A stretch of 64,000 nucleotides of DNA, taken from NCBI GenBank assembly GCA_014650015.1, contig BMUD01000029.1, positions 1-64,000 on the forward strand. The letters are read 5' to 3'. The stretch comes from Streptomyces griseoloalbus. Lineage in GTDB: Bacteria > Actinomycetota > Actinomycetes > Streptomycetales > Streptomycetaceae. Shown here piece by piece: positions 17,723-28,553 of the stretch. A model generated the notes under the pieces. The model was not told the origin of the DNA. It saw only the letters and a program-made list of their open reading frames with translations, and ran no database searches. The stretch's first letter is position 1. Every line of letters begins with the position of its first letter. A program made the position numbers and the translations under genes.

Positions 17723-18343
17723 GTGCGCTTTCGTCTGACCCCCAGGGAGACGAGCTTCTACGACATGTTCGCCGCGTCCGCGGACAACATCGTCACGGGC
17801 TCGAAACTCCTGATGGAACTGCTCGGGGCGGACCCCTCCGCCAGGGCCGAGATCGCAGAGCGTATGCGGGCCGCGGAACACGCAGGTGACGACGCCACGC
17901 ATGCGATCTTCCACCAGCTGAACTCCTCGTTCATCACGCCCTTCGACCGCGAGGACATCTACTCCCTCGCGTCGTGCCTCGACGACATCATGGACTTCAT
18001 GGAGGAGGCCGTCGACCTGGTCGTCCTCTACAACGTCGAGGAACTGCCCAAGGGCGTCGAGCAGCAGATCGAGGTGCTGGCGCGGGCCGCGGAGCTGACC
18101 GCGGAGGCCATGCCGCACCTGCGCACCATGGAGAACCTCACCGAGTACTGGATCGAGGTCAACCGTCTGGAGAACCAGGCCGACCAGATCCACCGCAAGC
18201 TGCTGGCCCACCTCTTCAACGGCAAGTACGACGCGATCGAGGTGCTGAAGCTCAAGCAGATCGTGGACGTACTGGAGGAGGCGGCCGACGCCTTCGAGCA
18301 CGTGGCGAACACGGTGGAGACCATCGCCGTCAAGGAGTCCTGA
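17723..18343 (+). CDS. DUF47 / PhoU-related protein linked to Pit transporter
   Basis: This 206-aa, all-helical DUF47 protein is related to PhoU. It carries two acidic repeat-like regions: EDIYSLASCLDDIMDFMEEAV, and ENQADQIHRKLLAHLF with its following helices. GTG 17723 follows CGAGGA. It ends 7 bp before the Pit gene, so the two form an operon. Proteins of this family accompany low-affinity phosphate permeases and are thought to gate or stabilise them. Confidence 0.9.
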   Translation: MRFRLTPRETSFYDMFAASADNIVTGSKLLMELLGADPSARAEIAERMRAAEHAGDDATHAIFHQLNSSFITPFDREDIYSLASCLDDIMDFMEEAVDLVVLYNVEELPKGVEQQIEVLARAAELTAEAMPHLRTMENLTEYWIEVNRLENQADQIHRKLLAHLFNGKYDAIEVLKLKQIVDVLEEAADAFEHVANTVETIAVKES

Positions 18344-18350
18344 GCCCTTC

Positions 18351-19349
18351 ATGGACACCTTGGCTCTGGTCGTGACCATCGGGGTCGCGCTCTTCTTCAC
18401 CTATACCAACGGCTTCCACGACTCGGCGAACGCGATCGCGACGTCCGTGTCGACGCGCGCCCTCACCCCGCGGGCGGCGCTCGCGATGGCGGCCGTGATG
18501 AATCTGGCCGGTGCGTTCATGGGGTCCGGGGTCGCCAAGACGGTCAGCGAGGGGCTGATCGAGACACCCGAGGGCTCCAAGGGGATGGGGATCCTCTTCG
18601 CGGCGCTGGTGGGGGCGATCGTCTGGAATCTGGTCACCTGGTACTTCGGGTTGCCGTCCTCCTCGTCCCACGCGCTGTTCGGAGGCATGGTGGGCGCCGC
18701 GCTGGCCGGCGGGACGACGGTGTACTGGCACGGGGTGGTCGACAAGGTCGTCATCCCCATGTTCGTGTCGCCGGTGGTCGGCCTGCTCGCCGGGTACCTC
18801 GTGATGACGGCGATCCTGTGGATGTTCCGGCGCGCCAATCCGCACAAGGCCAAGCGGGGATTCCGCATCGCGCAGACGGTGTCGGCGGCGGGGATGGCGC
18901 TCGGGCACGGTCTGCAGGACGCGCAGAAGACGATGGGCATCGTGGTGATGGCGCTGGTCATCGCCGATGTCGAGGAATACGGCGATCCGATTCCGGTGTG
19001 GGTGAAGATCGCCTGTGCGGTGATGCTGTCCGCGGGCACGTACGCGGGTGGCTGGCGGATCATGCGGACGCTGGGGCGGAAGATCATCGAGTTGGATCCG
19101 CCGCAGGGGTTCGCCGCGGAGACGACGGGGGCGTCGATCATGTTCGGGTCGGCGTTCCTGTTCCACGCGCCGATCTCGACCACGCATGTGATCACTTCGG
19201 CGATCATGGGTGTGGGGGCCACGAAGCGGGTCAACGCCGTGCGGTGGGGGGTCGCCAAGAACATCGTTCTCGGCTGGTTCATCACCATGCCGGCGGCCGC
19301 GGTGGTGGCCGCGTGTTCGTTCTGGCTGGTGAATCTGGCGTTCCTGTAG
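18351..19349 (+). CDS. Low-affinity inorganic phosphate transporter, Pit family
   Basis: The 332-aa polytopic protein contains both PiT signature repeats. The N-terminal one is YTNGFHDSANAIATSVSTR and the C-terminal one is in FHAPISTTHVITSAIMGVG. The central helices include WYFGLPSSSSHAL. About nine to ten membrane helices are expected. It imports phosphate or metal-phosphate by proton symport. It is cotranscribed with the DUF47 gene and faces the high-affinity pst operon across a terminator. Confidence 0.94.
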   Translation: MDTLALVVTIGVALFFTYTNGFHDSANAIATSVSTRALTPRAALAMAAVMNLAGAFMGSGVAKTVSEGLIETPEGSKGMGILFAALVGAIVWNLVTWYFGLPSSSSHALFGGMVGAALAGGTTVYWHGVVDKVVIPMFVSPVVGLLAGYLVMTAILWMFRRANPHKAKRGFRIAQTVSAAGMALGHGLQDAQKTMGIVVMALVIADVEEYGDPIPVWVKIACAVMLSAGTYAGGWRIMRTLGRKIIELDPPQGFAAETTGASIMFGSAFLFHAPISTTHVITSAIMGVGATKRVNAVRWGVAKNIVLGWFITMPAAAVVAACSFWLVNLAFL

Positions 19350-19370
19350 CGGTTGCTCGGCGTGGGGGCT

Positions 19371-19490
19371 GGGCGGGGGTGTCGCGCAGCCCGGCGTTCG
19401 CGGGGTGCCTCCCCCACTTCCGGCTCCGCTCGAGGGGAGGTACCCCCACCGCCCACCCGTGCCGCCCCAGCGGCACGAAGGCCCGCAGTC
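19371..19490 (-). repeat. Dispersed intergenic repeat, copy A
   Basis: Read on the minus strand, this spacer shares long blocks with 44231-44349: CGTGCCGCTGGGGCG, TGGGGGT, AGTGGGGGAG, CACCCCG and GCCGGGCTGCGCGA occur in the same order. Each copy contains an internal inverted repeat around AGCGGAGCC / AGCCG. It has no coding potential. It looks like a Streptomyces intergenic repeat family that can fold into a cruciform or RNA hairpin. Confidence 0.6.
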
Positions 19491-19510
19491 GCGCGGCGCG
19501 GCAGGCATGT

Positions 19511-19550
19511 GAAAGGGCCCGCCCCCGGGAGCCGGGGGCGGGCCCTTTCC
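19511..19550. terminator. Strong bidirectional terminator between pit and pstB
   Basis: A stem of about 17 bp (AAAGGGCCCGCCCCCGG with its complement) and a 3-base loop is bounded by A and T runs. It is placed to stop both the plus-strand Pit operon and the minus-strand pst operon. Confidence 0.88.
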
Positions 19551-19595
19551 GTGCCTCGCGGTGGCACCGCCATGCAGCACCGCGAGGGGATCGGA

Positions 19596-20372
<777 letters not shown>

Positions 20373-20424
20373 GGGTATCACTGCTTCTTTCGAGTCCGAG
20401 TCGCCGGCTGTTGCCTTGGCCGCG

Positions 20425-21486
20425 TCAGCGACCGGTCTTGGGGGCCTTCCAGCGGGCGATGCCGCGGGCCACCAGATTGAGGATCATGATGAACGCGATG
20501 AGCGTCAGGGCCGCCGCCCAGGCACGGTCGTAGGCCGCGCCGGAGCCGCCGCTGTTGGCGTACTGCAGGTAGATGTACATCGGCAGCGACGCCTGCGGGT
20601 CGGAGAACGGGTTGGAGTTGATGAAGTTCGTGACCCAGACCAGCAGCAGCACGGGGGCCGTCTCACCGGTGATGCGGGCGATGGCCAGCATGACGCCGGT
20701 GGTGATACCGCCGAGGGAGGTGGGCAGGACCACCTTCAGGATCGTGCGCCACTTCGGTACGCCCAGGGCGAGGGACGCCTCGCGCAGCTCGTTCGGGACG
20801 AGTTTGAGCATCTCCTCAGTGGAGCGGACGACCACCGGGATCATCAGGATGGACAGGGCCATCGAGCCGGCGAAGCCGGAGTAGCCCATGCCCAGGATCA
20901 GGATCCACAGGCTGAGGATGAACAGACCGGCGACGATCGACGGGATGCCCGTCATGACGTCGACGAAGAAGGTGACGGCCTTGGCGAGCCTGCCGCGCCC
21001 GTACTCGACGAGGTAGATCGCGGTCAGCACGCCGATCGGCACGGAGATCAGGGTGGCGAGGCCGACCTGCTCCAGCGTGCCGAGGATCGCGTGGTAGATA
21101 CCGCCGCCGGGCTCGGTGTCGGCGACCACGCCCATCGAGTGGGTCAGGAAGTAGCCGTCGAGGACCTTGATGCCGCGCTTGACGGTCTCCCAGATCAGGG
21201 AGGCCAGCGGGATGACGGCCAGCAGGAAGGCGACCCAGACCAGACTGGTCGCGGTGCGGTCCTTGGCCTGGCGCCGGCCCTCGACCTTGGCCGAGATGCC
21301 GTAGGAGCCGACGACGAAGAGGATCGCGGCGATCAGCGCCCACTGGATGCTGCTGCCCAGCCCCGCCGCGGCGCTGATGCCGAGGCCCAGGACGACGGAG
21401 CCCGCGGCGACCGCCCAGGCGAACCACTTGGGCAGGGTCGCGCCGCGCAGGGAGCTGCGCTGGGGGGAAAGGGTTGCGTTGCTCAT
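20425..21486 (-). CDS. pstA: Phosphate ABC transporter permease PstA
   Basis: The 353-aa permease has an N-terminal two-helix extension and a core of about six helices. The coupling-loop EAA motif is in [23 protein letters not shown] 21486 overlaps the pstC stop by 4 bp (ATGA), so translation is coupled. It pairs with PstC to form the membrane channel. The extension before the usual PstA core (residues about 1-75) is normal for actinobacterial PstA. Confidence 0.96.
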   Translation of the reverse strand: MSNATLSPQRSSLRGATLPKWFAWAVAAGSVVLGLGISAAAGLGSSIQWALIAAILFVVGSYGISAKVEGRRQAKDRTATSLVWVAFLLAVIPLASLIWETVKRGIKVLDGYFLTHSMGVVADTEPGGGIYHAILGTLEQVGLATLISVPIGVLTAIYLVEYGRGRLAKAVTFFVDVMTGIPSIVAGLFILSLWILILGMGYSGFAGSMALSILMIPVVVRSTEEMLKLVPNELREASLALGVPKWRTILKVVLPTSLGGITTGVMLAIARITGETAPVLLLVWVTNFINSNPFSDPQASLPMYIYLQYANSGGSGAAYDRAWAAALTLIAFIMILNLVARGIARWKAPKTGR

Positions 21487-22487
21487 GCGTTGGCCCCCGA
21501 GTACTCCTTGCGGCGGGCGATGATCAGGCGGGCCGCGCCGTTGACCAGCAGCGTGATGACGAACAGGACGAGACCGGAGGCGATCAGCGCGTCCCGGCCC
21601 ATCTCGGTGGCCTCGTTGAACTTGCTGGCGATGTTCTGGGCGAAGGTGCCGCCGCCCGGGTCGAGCAGGCTGGCGCTGATGTCGAAGGACGGGGAGAGCA
21701 CCATCGCGACGGCCATCGTCTCGCCGAGCGCGCGGCCGAGGCCCAGCATCGAGGCGGAGATGACACCGGAGCGGCCGAAGGGCAGCACCGACATCCGGAT
21801 GACCTCCCAGCGGGTGGCGCCGAGGGCCAGGGCGGCCTCCTCGTGCATCCGCGGGACCTGCCGGAAGACCTCGCGGCTGACGTTGGTGATGATCGGGAGG
21901 ATCATCAGCGCGAGCAGGATGCCGACGGTGAACAGCGAGCGCGGGGCGCCGCCGTTCCACTCGAGGATGCCGGTCCAGCCGAAGTAGTCGTCGAGCCAGC
22001 CGTAGAGGCCGTCCATGTGCGGCACCAGGACGAGCGCGCCCCACAGGCCGTAGACGATGGACGGGACGGCGGCGAGCAGGTCGATCACGTACGCGATGAG
22101 GCCGCCGAGCCGGCGGGGCGCGTAGTGCGTGATGAACAGGGCGATGCCCACCGAGATCGGGACCGCGATGACCATGGCGATGATCGACGACACGACGGTG
22201 CCGAACGCCAGGACCGCGATGCCGAACTCCGGCGGGATGCCGCTGGGGTTCCACTCGAAGGTGGTGAAGAAGTTGGCCTCGTCCTCGCTGATGGCTATGG
22301 AGGCGCGGTAGGCCAGGAAGGCCGCGATGGCGGCCATGAGCACCAGGACGAAGATGCCGGACCCGCGGGAGAGAGCGAGGAAGATCCGGTCACCGGGGCG
22401 GGTGGCACCGCGCGCGGCGCGCTTGTCGGCGGGCGCGGCTGGTCCGGGGGTGGGGGGAGCGGCGGGTTTCTGCGTAGTGATGTCCAT
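21483..22487 (-). CDS. pstC: Phosphate ABC transporter permease PstC
   Basis: The 334-aa permease has an N-terminal Pro/Ala-rich cytosolic segment and a helix at about 45-70. The permease core carries the motif EEAALALGATRWEVIRMSVLP. The start is ATG 22487 (MDITTQKP). It follows pstS after a 133-bp spacer containing a hairpin, which probably lowers its expression relative to pstS. It is coupled to pstA by a 4-bp overlap. Confidence 0.96.
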   Translation of the reverse strand: MDITTQKPAAPPTPGPAAPADKRAARGATRPGDRIFLALSRGSGIFVLVLMAAIAAFLAYRASIAISEDEANFFTTFEWNPSGIPPEFGIAVLAFGTVVSSIIAMVIAVPISVGIALFITHYAPRRLGGLIAYVIDLLAAVPSIVYGLWGALVLVPHMDGLYGWLDDYFGWTGILEWNGGAPRSLFTVGILLALMILPIITNVSREVFRQVPRMHEEAALALGATRWEVIRMSVLPFGRSGVISASMLGLGRALGETMAVAMVLSPSFDISASLLDPGGGTFAQNIASKFNEATEMGRDALIASGLVLFVITLLVNGAARLIIARRKEYSGANA

Positions 22488-22577
22488 CGGGTTCTCCGGT
22501 CTGCGGAACCGCCGGGACGGGCGGCTCGGTCGGAGCCGTCCGGGGTGCGGGGGCTCCTGATGGCGGTGCACCGGACG

Positions 22578-22613
22578 GTGCGGACCGGCTCCCTGGTCGG
22601 GGCCGGTCCGCAC
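22578..22613 (-). terminator. Intra-operon hairpin between pstS and pstC
   Basis: A perfect 12-bp stem (GTGCGGACCGGC / GCCGGTCCGCAC) with a 12-base loop lies 8 bp after the pstS stop. No T run follows. It is likely a partial terminator or mRNA stabiliser that gives more PstS than permease. Confidence 0.6.
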
Positions 22614-22620
22614 ACTCGGG

Positions 22621-23751
22621 TCAGGCGAGGCTCGAGATGGTCTCGCGGACCTTGGTGATGATCTCCTCGGGCATCGGGGCGTAGCCCGCGTCGGCCAGCT
22701 GCGCCTGGCCGTCCTCGGAAGCCATGTAGTTCAGGAAGGACTTCGTGGCGGGCAGGGTCTCCGCCTTGTTGCCCTTGTCGCACACGATCTCGTACGTGAC
22801 CAGGACGATCGGGTAGGCGCCCGCGGCGGACGGCGTGTAGTCCAGCTCCAGCGCGAGGTCCTTGCCGGTGCCGACGACCTTGGCGGCGCCGATGGCGGCG
22901 GTGGCGTTCTCGATGGTCGCCTTGACCGGCTCGGCGGCCTCGGTCTTGATGTCGACGGTCTTGAGGCCGTCACTGGCGTAGGAGAGCTCGAAGTACGAGA
23001 TCGCACCCGAGGTCTGCTTCACCTGCTGGGCCACACCGGAGGAGCCCTGCGCGGACTGGCCGCCCTTGGCCTCCCACGCCTTGCCGGGCTCGTAGGACCA
23101 GTCCTTGGGGGCGGCTTCCTTCAGGTACGTGGTGAAGTTGTCCGTGGTGCCGGACTCGTCCGAGCGGTGGAAGGCCTGGATCTTCAGGTCGGGGAGCTTG
23201 GCGTCGGGGTTGAGCTTGGCGATCGCCTCGTCGTTCCAGTTCGTGATCTTGCTGTCGAAGATCTTGGCGAGGGTGGCCGCGTCCAGGACGAGCGTGTCGA
23301 CGCCCGGGACGTTGTAGCCGACGGCGATCGGACCGCCGACCATCGGCAGGTCGACGCCCTGGCCGTCCTTGCAGATCTTCTTGGACTGCTCGATCTCCTC
23401 GGCCTCCAGCGCGGAGTCCGAGCCGGCGAACGCGGTCTGGCCCTGGAGGAACGCGGTGATGCCGGCGCCCGAACCGGTCGGGTTGTAGTTGACCTGAACG
23501 TCCTTGCACGCCGCGGAGTACTGCTTCACCCAGGCGTCGATGGCGTTCTTCTGGGCCGAGGAGCCGGAGGCCTGGAGCTGGCCCTTGGCGTCGCCGCAGT
23601 CGATGTTGCCGGCCGGCGCGGCGGCGGAGGAGTCGCCACCGTTGCCGTTGCCGCCGGTGTCATCGGAGCCGCACGCCGTGAGGGCCAGGGCGCCGGAGAC
23701 GGCGAGAGCACCGAGAGCGAGGGCCCGCCGGTTCTTGCGCTGAAGCTTCAC
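22621..23751 (-). CDS. pstS: Phosphate-binding lipoprotein PstS
   Basis: The 376-aa periplasmic-type binding protein has a lipoprotein signal ending LALTACGSD. Its phosphate-binding segments include GSGAGI near residue 85, SDSALEAEEI and HRSDESGTTDNF. The start is GTG 23751, with AAGGAA 6 nt upstream. It captures phosphate for PstCAB on the outer membrane face. A PHO box lies about 115-160 bp upstream. PstS is usually the most strongly induced protein under phosphate starvation in Streptomyces. Confidence 0.97.
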   Translation of the reverse strand: MKLQRKNRRALALGALAVSGALALTACGSDDTGGNGNGGDSSAAAPAGNIDCGDAKGQLQASGSSAQKNAIDAWVKQYSAACKDVQVNYNPTGSGAGITAFLQGQTAFAGSDSALEAEEIEQSKKICKDGQGVDLPMVGGPIAVGYNVPGVDTLVLDAATLAKIFDSKITNWNDEAIAKLNPDAKLPDLKIQAFHRSDESGTTDNFTTYLKEAAPKDWSYEPGKAWEAKGGQSAQGSSGVAQQVKQTSGAISYFELSYASDGLKTVDIKTEAAEPVKATIENATAAIGAAKVVGTGKDLALELDYTPSAAGAYPIVLVTYEIVCDKGNKAETLPATKSFLNYMASEDGQAQLADAGYAPMPEEIITKVRETISSLA

Positions 23752-23864
23752 TTGAGTTCCTTCCAGTGGCCGCCGTCCTGAATTCGGCGGCGTGCGAAGT
23801 GTGGGTGATGCGGTGGCCCCCCAGCTTCGGGCGTTCCGCATCGCGTAAGGCCGAAAGTAGGCAG

Positions 23865-23908
23865 AACAGGTGAAGCCGCCGATGGGCGTAAATGAACGCG
23901 GGGTGAAC
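23865..23908 (-). promoter_or_regulatory. PHO box (PhoP operator) of the pst operon, four 11-nt units
   Basis: On the minus strand, four contiguous 11-nt units are GTTCACCCCGC, GTTCATTTACG, CCCATCGGCGG and CTTCACCTGTT. Two of them match the Streptomyces PhoP direct-repeat consensus GTTCAYY well, one fairly well, and the third unit is degenerate. This is the classical PHO box layout upstream of pstS, so the operon should be PhoP-activated at low phosphate. Confidence 0.85.
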
Positions 23909-23986
23909 CCCTGTGGTCGGTGCGGTGAGGTCACGGAAGGCTCACGTCAAGGACACGGGGGGATACCGGCGGGAACAGGACACTCC

Positions 23987-24424
23987 CTACGCCGGACGCA
24001 GCGTGGCCAGCAGGGCGTCCACCAGATCGGCGTCCCGGGGCTCGGTGAGGCGGGCGCGGGCCGCCTCGGGCGGGAGCCAGAGGACGCGGTCGACCTCGTC
24101 GTTCGGGGTGAAGGTGCCGGAGACCGCTTCGGCCGCCCAGTAGCGGACCCGCTTGGGGCGGCCGTGGGCCAGGTAGTGCGCCGAGGGCAGCTCGGCCGCC
24201 GGGACCGCGGTGTGACCCGTCTCCTCGGCGACCTCGCGCAGGGCGCCGGCCAGCGGGTCCTCACCGCGTTTGAGCTTGCCCTTGGGCCAGGACCAGTCGT
24301 CGTACTTCGGCCGGTGGACGAGGCAGAGCTCGAGCTCCCCGGTGACCGGGGAGCGGCGCCACAGGACGCAGCCGGCGGCCTGGACGGTGAGGGTGCGGTT
24401 CGCGGCGGAGCCAGGGGAACTCAC
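23987..24424 (-). CDS. Nudix hydrolase (MutT-like)
   Basis: The 145-aa protein has an exact Nudix box GX5EX7REUXEEXGU, starting at Gly49 and including REVAEETG at 63-70. The start is GTG 24424 with GGGAGG upstream. It lies 11 bp after the CHAD gene, which is next to polyphosphate kinase. Related actinobacterial MutT proteins hydrolyse oxidised nucleotides or diadenosine/inositol polyphosphates. The polyphosphate neighbourhood favours a phosphate-related substrate; that is inference. Confidence 0.9.
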   Translation of the reverse strand: MSSPGSAANRTLTVQAAGCVLWRRSPVTGELELCLVHRPKYDDWSWPKGKLKRGEDPLAGALREVAEETGHTAVPAAELPSAHYLAHGRPKRVRYWAAEAVSGTFTPNDEVDRVLWLPPEAARARLTEPRDADLVDALLATLRPA

Positions 24425-24435
24425 CGTGCGCCTCC

Positions 24436-25917
24436 CTATAACGTGCCGATGACTTCCTGCTGCCAGCAACGCTGGAACGCGTACCGCGCTGCCTCGACCT
24501 CATGCCGCTGGTCGGCGTGGAGCACGCCCAGCGCGTACGCCGTGGCCGGGGCGATCCGCGGGGTGCGGGCCGCCTGCGCCGCCGCGGCCGCGGCCTCGGA
24601 GGCGTCCCGGTGCCGGTCGAGTGTCTCACCGGCGGTGAGGAGGCGGAGGTCGGCGGCCGGGTCCTCGCCGCCGCCGGTGTGCAGGACCTCGCGGGCGTAG
24701 CGGTGCAGACGCAGCAGCAGGCGTACCTGGTGCCAGGGGGCGTCCTGCGGGTGCGGGGCGGGGTCCGGGGACAGGCCGTGGATCAGCGCCGCGGCGTTGT
24801 ACGGGCTGCCCGCGGTGAGCAGGGGCAGCGCGGCGACGGCGTCGGCGAGGCGCTCGCGCGAGGCCTCGGCCAGCGGGCGCAGGTCGGCGCCGGCCGCCGC
24901 CGGGGACAGGGGGACCTCGCTGGCCAGGACGGCGACCTTGTCGGCGATCCCGTGGAAGCGGGAGGAGCCGAGGGCCTGGAGGGCGGTGGAGTGCGCCCGG
25001 GTCCGGGCCAGCGTCAGCTGCCGGTCCAGCAGCGCGCCGGCCTTGGCGGCACCGACGGTGAGATTGCCGCGGTCCGGCGCCGGGACGGGGCCCGGGGAGG
25101 AACCGGCGCCACCGCCGGCCGGGGCGGCCGTACCGGTGCCGGTGGCACGGGCGGTGGCGCGGGTGGCGGTGCGGGCGGAGACGGAAGCGGTGGCGGCGGC
25201 GGTGCGCCGGGGCGCGCCGTCGTTCGCGGCGAGGGTGCGGCCCGGGCTGCCCGAGGCCGTACCACCCCTCGCGTTCGCCGTCGCGACGGCCGCGCGCCGG
25301 GTGGTGACCGGTGCTCCGTCGGGCGCGGTGCCGGTGCGATGTGGGCCGTTCGGGGCAGTGCCGGCCGGCTCGGTGGCGGGGCGCCGCGTCGCGGCCGGTG
25401 CTCCGTCGGGCGCGGTGGCGGTGCGGTCCGGGGTGGTGCCGGTGCGGTCCGGGGTGGTGCCCGTCGCCGTGGCCGCCGGGTCGGCTGTCGCGGTGGTGTG
25501 GTCGCCGGTCACGCTCGCGGTGGTGTTCGCGCGGGGCGGGCCCGCCGGGCCCTGGCCCGGGAGCGGTGTCGCCCCCGACAGACGGTGCAGGGCCAGGAGC
25601 AGCTGCTCCAGGCGGGACGCGTACGCGTGCTCCAGGGCCAGGGTGCCGGAGACCCAGGCCAGTTCGGGGCGCATGGCCTCCGACCAGTCGGGGTCGAGGA
25701 CCGGCTGGAACGTGTGGAGGCTGGCGCTGATGCGGCGGGCCGCGCGGCGCAGGGCGCGGGCCGCCTCGGCGGAACCCTCCGACGCCGCCGCGCCCGCACC
25801 GGTCTCCCGGTGGAGGCGCAGCGCGCGCAGGAACTCGGTCGCCTGGGCCCGCAGATAGCCGGCCAGGGCGTCCGCCGGCACCGCGGCAGCCGTCGGGTCA
25901 AGGTGTCGCTGTGCCAC
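24436..25917 (-). CDS. CHAD domain protein with a long low-complexity insert
   Basis: This 493-aa protein carries the two halves of a CHAD helical domain (about 15-130 and 275-480), with conserved His and Arg/Lys residues for polyphosphate binding. Between them lies a roughly 150-residue Thr/Ala/Pro/Gly/Arg-rich insert made of repeats such as [14 protein letters not shown] and TTRRA. The GTG start at 25917 overlaps the ppk stop by 20 bp. CHAD proteins localise to polyphosphate granules, which fits the neighbour. The insert is unlike the rest of the gene and is encoded by tandem DNA repeats. Confidence 0.85.
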   Translation of the reverse strand: MAQRHLDPTAAAVPADALAGYLRAQATEFLRALRLHRETGAGAAASEGSAEAARALRRAARRISASLHTFQPVLDPDWSEAMRPELAWVSGTLALEHAYASRLEQLLLALHRLSGATPLPGQGPAGPPRANTTASVTGDHTTATADPAATATGTTPDRTGTTPDRTATAPDGAPAATRRPATEPAGTAPNGPHRTGTAPDGAPVTTRRAAVATANARGGTASGSPGRTLAANDGAPRRTAAATASVSARTATRATARATGTGTAAPAGGGAGSSPGPVPAPDRGNLTVGAAKAGALLDRQLTLARTRAHSTALQALGSSRFHGIADKVAVLASEVPLSPAAAGADLRPLAEASRERLADAVAALPLLTAGSPYNAAALIHGLSPDPAPHPQDAPWHQVRLLLRLHRYAREVLHTGGGEDPAADLRLLTAGETLDRHRDASEAAAAAAQAARTPRIAPATAYALGVLHADQRHEVEAARYAFQRCWQQEVIGTL

Positions 25918-28132
25918 GCCGGCGCCTCCGGGCGTCTATGAGCATCTCCTGGACGTTGCGCAGGGGCTGGCCGTCCGCGTCCGTCGCGTGCCGGGTCCAC
26001 TCGCCGTCCTGGCCGAGGTGCCAGGACGCCGTGCCGTCGGACATACCGGTCTCCAACAGCCGGTTCAGAGTCGCCCGGTGGGCCGGGTCGGTGACCCGTA
26101 CCAGTGCCTCTATACGGCGGTCGAGATTGCGGTGCATCATGTCCGCGCTGCCGATCCACACCTCGGGCTCGCCGCCGTTGCCGAAGGCGAAGACGCGGGA
26201 GTGTTCGAGGAAGCGGCCGAGGACGGACCGGACCCGGATGTTCTCCGACAGGCCCGCCACGCCCGGCCGGATCGCGCAGATGCCGCGCACCCACACGTCC
26301 ACCGGCACGCCCGCCTGCGACGCCCGGTAGCAGGCGTCGATGACGGCCTCGTCGACCATCGAGTTGACCTTGATGCGGACATAGGCGGGCCGCCCGGCAC
26401 TGTGGTGCTGGGCCTCCTTGTCGATCCGGGAGACCAGGCCGTCCCGCAGGGACTTGGGGGCGACCAGCAGACGCCGGTAGGTCTCCCGGCGGGAGTAGCC
26501 GGAGAGGCGGTTGAACAGGTCGGAGAGGTCCGCGCCGACCTGCTGGTCGGCGGTGAGCACGCCGAGGTCCTCGTAGAGGCGGGCCGTCTTCGGGTGGTAG
26601 TTGCCGGTGCCGACGTGGCTGTAACGCCGGAGGGTCTCGCCCTCCTGCCGGACCACCAGGGACAGCTTGCAGTGGGTCTTCAGGCCGACCAGGCCGTAGA
26701 CGACGTGGCAGCCCGCCTCCTCCAGCTTGCGCGCCCACTTGATGTTGGCGTGCTCGTCGAAGCGGGCCTTGATCTCGACCAGGACGAGGACCTGCTTGCC
26801 GGACTCGGCGGCGTCGATGAGCGCGTCCACGATCGGGGAGTCGCCGGACGTCCGGTACAGCGTCTGCTTGATGGCGAGGACGTCGGGGTCGGCGGCGGCC
26901 TGCTCCAGGAACGCCTGCACGGAGGTGGAGAACGAGTCGTACGGGTGGTGCAGCAGCACGTCCCGGCTGCGCAGGGCCGCGAAGATGTCGGGGGCGGAGG
27001 CGGACTCCACCTCCGCCAGGTCGCGGTGCGTGCCGGCGATGAACTTCGGGTACTTCAGCTCGGGACGGTCGAGGCTGTGGATGCGGAAGAGACCGGTGAG
27101 GTCGAGCGGGCCCGGCAGCGGGTACACCTCGGCCTCGCTGATCTTCAGCTCGCGCACCAGCAGGTCGAGCACCTCACGGTCGATGGACTCCTCGACCTCC
27201 AGGCGCACCGGCGGCCCGAAGCGGCGCCGCATGAGCTCCTTCTCCAGTGCCTGGAGCAGGTTCTCCGTGTCGTCCTCCTCGACCTCCAGGTCCTCGTTGC
27301 GGGTGAGCCGGAAGGCGTGGTGCTCCAGCACCTCCATGCCCGGGAACAGCTCCTCCAGGTGGGCGGCGATGACGTCCTCGATGGGGACGTAGCGGCCGGG
27401 GGAGCACTCCAGGAAGCGGGACAGCAGCGGCGGCACCTTGACCCGGGCGAAGTGCTTGTGGCCGGTGACCGGGTTGCGGACGACGACGGCCAGATTCAGC
27501 GACAGGCCCGATATGTACGGGAAGGGGTGCGCCGGGTCGACCGCGAGGGGGGTCAGGACGGGGAAGATCTGGTGCCGGAAGAGGGTGAACAGACGGGCCT
27601 GTTCCTTCTCCGTGAGTTCGTTCCAGCGGACCAGGTGGATGCCCTCCTCCGCGAGTGCGGGGGCGACGTCCTCGTGGTAGCAGGCGGCGTGCCGGGCCAT
27701 CAGCTCGCGGGAGCGGGCCCAGATCATGTCCAGCACCTCGCGCGGCTGGAGACCGGACGCGGAGCGGGTGGCGACACCGGTGGCGATGCGGCGCTTCAGA
27801 CCGGCCACCCGGACCATGAAGAACTCGTCCAGGTTGCTGGCGAAGATCGCGAGGAAGTTCGCCCGCTCCAGCAGCGGGGTGTCGGGGTCCTCGGCGAGCT
27901 CCAGGACGCGCTCGTTGAACGCGAGCCAGCTGCGCTCCCGGTCCAGGAAGCGGCCCTGCGGCAGCGGGGTGGCGCCGTCCGTCAGCGACTCCTCGTAACC
28001 GTCGAGGTCCGCGTCGATGTCCGGTTCCAGGTCGGAGACCACCCCGGCCACGGTGTGCGGGCGGTGGGCGGCGATGGAGCCCACGGAGGGCTGCGGGTGC
28101 TGTACCTGTGCCTGGGTGTTGGGCTGGCTCAT
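25898..28132 (-). CDS. ppk: Polyphosphate kinase
   Basis: The 744-aa protein has the full N, head, C1 and C2 organisation of PPK1. The start of the folded part is [17 protein letters not shown]. The autophosphorylated His lies in [17 protein letters not shown], and the second active-site block is [14 protein letters not shown]. It makes polyphosphate from ATP reversibly. ATG 28132 (MSQPNTQ) was chosen; upstream codons give an unconserved tail. It is first of the ppk-CHAD-Nudix operon. Confidence 0.97.
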   Translation of the reverse strand: MSQPNTQAQVQHPQPSVGSIAAHRPHTVAGVVSDLEPDIDADLDGYEESLTDGATPLPQGRFLDRERSWLAFNERVLELAEDPDTPLLERANFLAIFASNLDEFFMVRVAGLKRRIATGVATRSASGLQPREVLDMIWARSRELMARHAACYHEDVAPALAEEGIHLVRWNELTEKEQARLFTLFRHQIFPVLTPLAVDPAHPFPYISGLSLNLAVVVRNPVTGHKHFARVKVPPLLSRFLECSPGRYVPIEDVIAAHLEELFPGMEVLEHHAFRLTRNEDLEVEEDDTENLLQALEKELMRRRFGPPVRLEVEESIDREVLDLLVRELKISEAEVYPLPGPLDLTGLFRIHSLDRPELKYPKFIAGTHRDLAEVESASAPDIFAALRSRDVLLHHPYDSFSTSVQAFLEQAAADPDVLAIKQTLYRTSGDSPIVDALIDAAESGKQVLVLVEIKARFDEHANIKWARKLEEAGCHVVYGLVGLKTHCKLSLVVRQEGETLRRYSHVGTGNYHPKTARLYEDLGVLTADQQVGADLSDLFNRLSGYSRRETYRRLLVAPKSLRDGLVSRIDKEAQHHSAGRPAYVRIKVNSMVDEAVIDACYRASQAGVPVDVWVRGICAIRPGVAGLSENIRVRSVLGRFLEHSRVFAFGNGGEPEVWIGSADMMHRNLDRRIEALVRVTDPAHRATLNRLLETGMSDGTASWHLGQDGEWTRHATDADGQPLRNVQEMLIDARRRRRGTATP

Positions 28133-28553
28133 GACCCCATTCTTCCGCGCCGACAGCGTCACGGGCGCGTCGGAAAGCGCGGGTGGGAGCGGTGGTGGCC
28201 CTGAGGCGTCCCCGTTCCCCCCGTTCACCCTTCTGGGCGGTGAAGGCTCTGGCGCGGCGGGATTCATTGGCCGAGCGTCGCAAGCCTGTCTGAATCAGTG
28301 GTTACGAAGACATGACGTCCGGGATAGCGCGGGGCGGCTCACGGGGGCGCTCCACTCCGAGTACCAGGAGGGGCGTCGGGCGCCGCCGAACCGCTCGGAC
28401 GGCAAGCTCGTCCCTGCCGGTGACCCAGCCCCGGGCAGAGACGGGTCATCCGCTCGTCCGTGACATCTCTCGTCAGCCGGTGTGGGCCCGCCGAAGTCCG
28501 AAGTCGACCGGCATCGTGTGAACCGATCGGCCGGGCCCATCCGATGAGGGGAC
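28133..28553. other. Intergenic region upstream of ppk
   Basis: This 421-bp region separates ppk (minus) from a sigma-factor relic (plus). No credible gene was found in it. It contains the imperfect inverted pair GTTCACCC / GGTGAAG at 28223-28245, the only PhoP-like sequence seen here. The remainder is ordinary GC-rich spacer that must hold the ppk promoter. Confidence 0.4.
28223..28245. promoter_or_regulatory. Possible PhoP-type site upstream of ppk
   Basis: GTTCACCC on the plus strand and CTTCACCG on the minus strand face each other across 7 bp, about 90-110 bp upstream of the ppk start. PhoP regulation of ppk is known in Streptomyces, but PHO boxes normally use direct rather than inverted units, so this is only a candidate. 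Confidence 0.3.
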
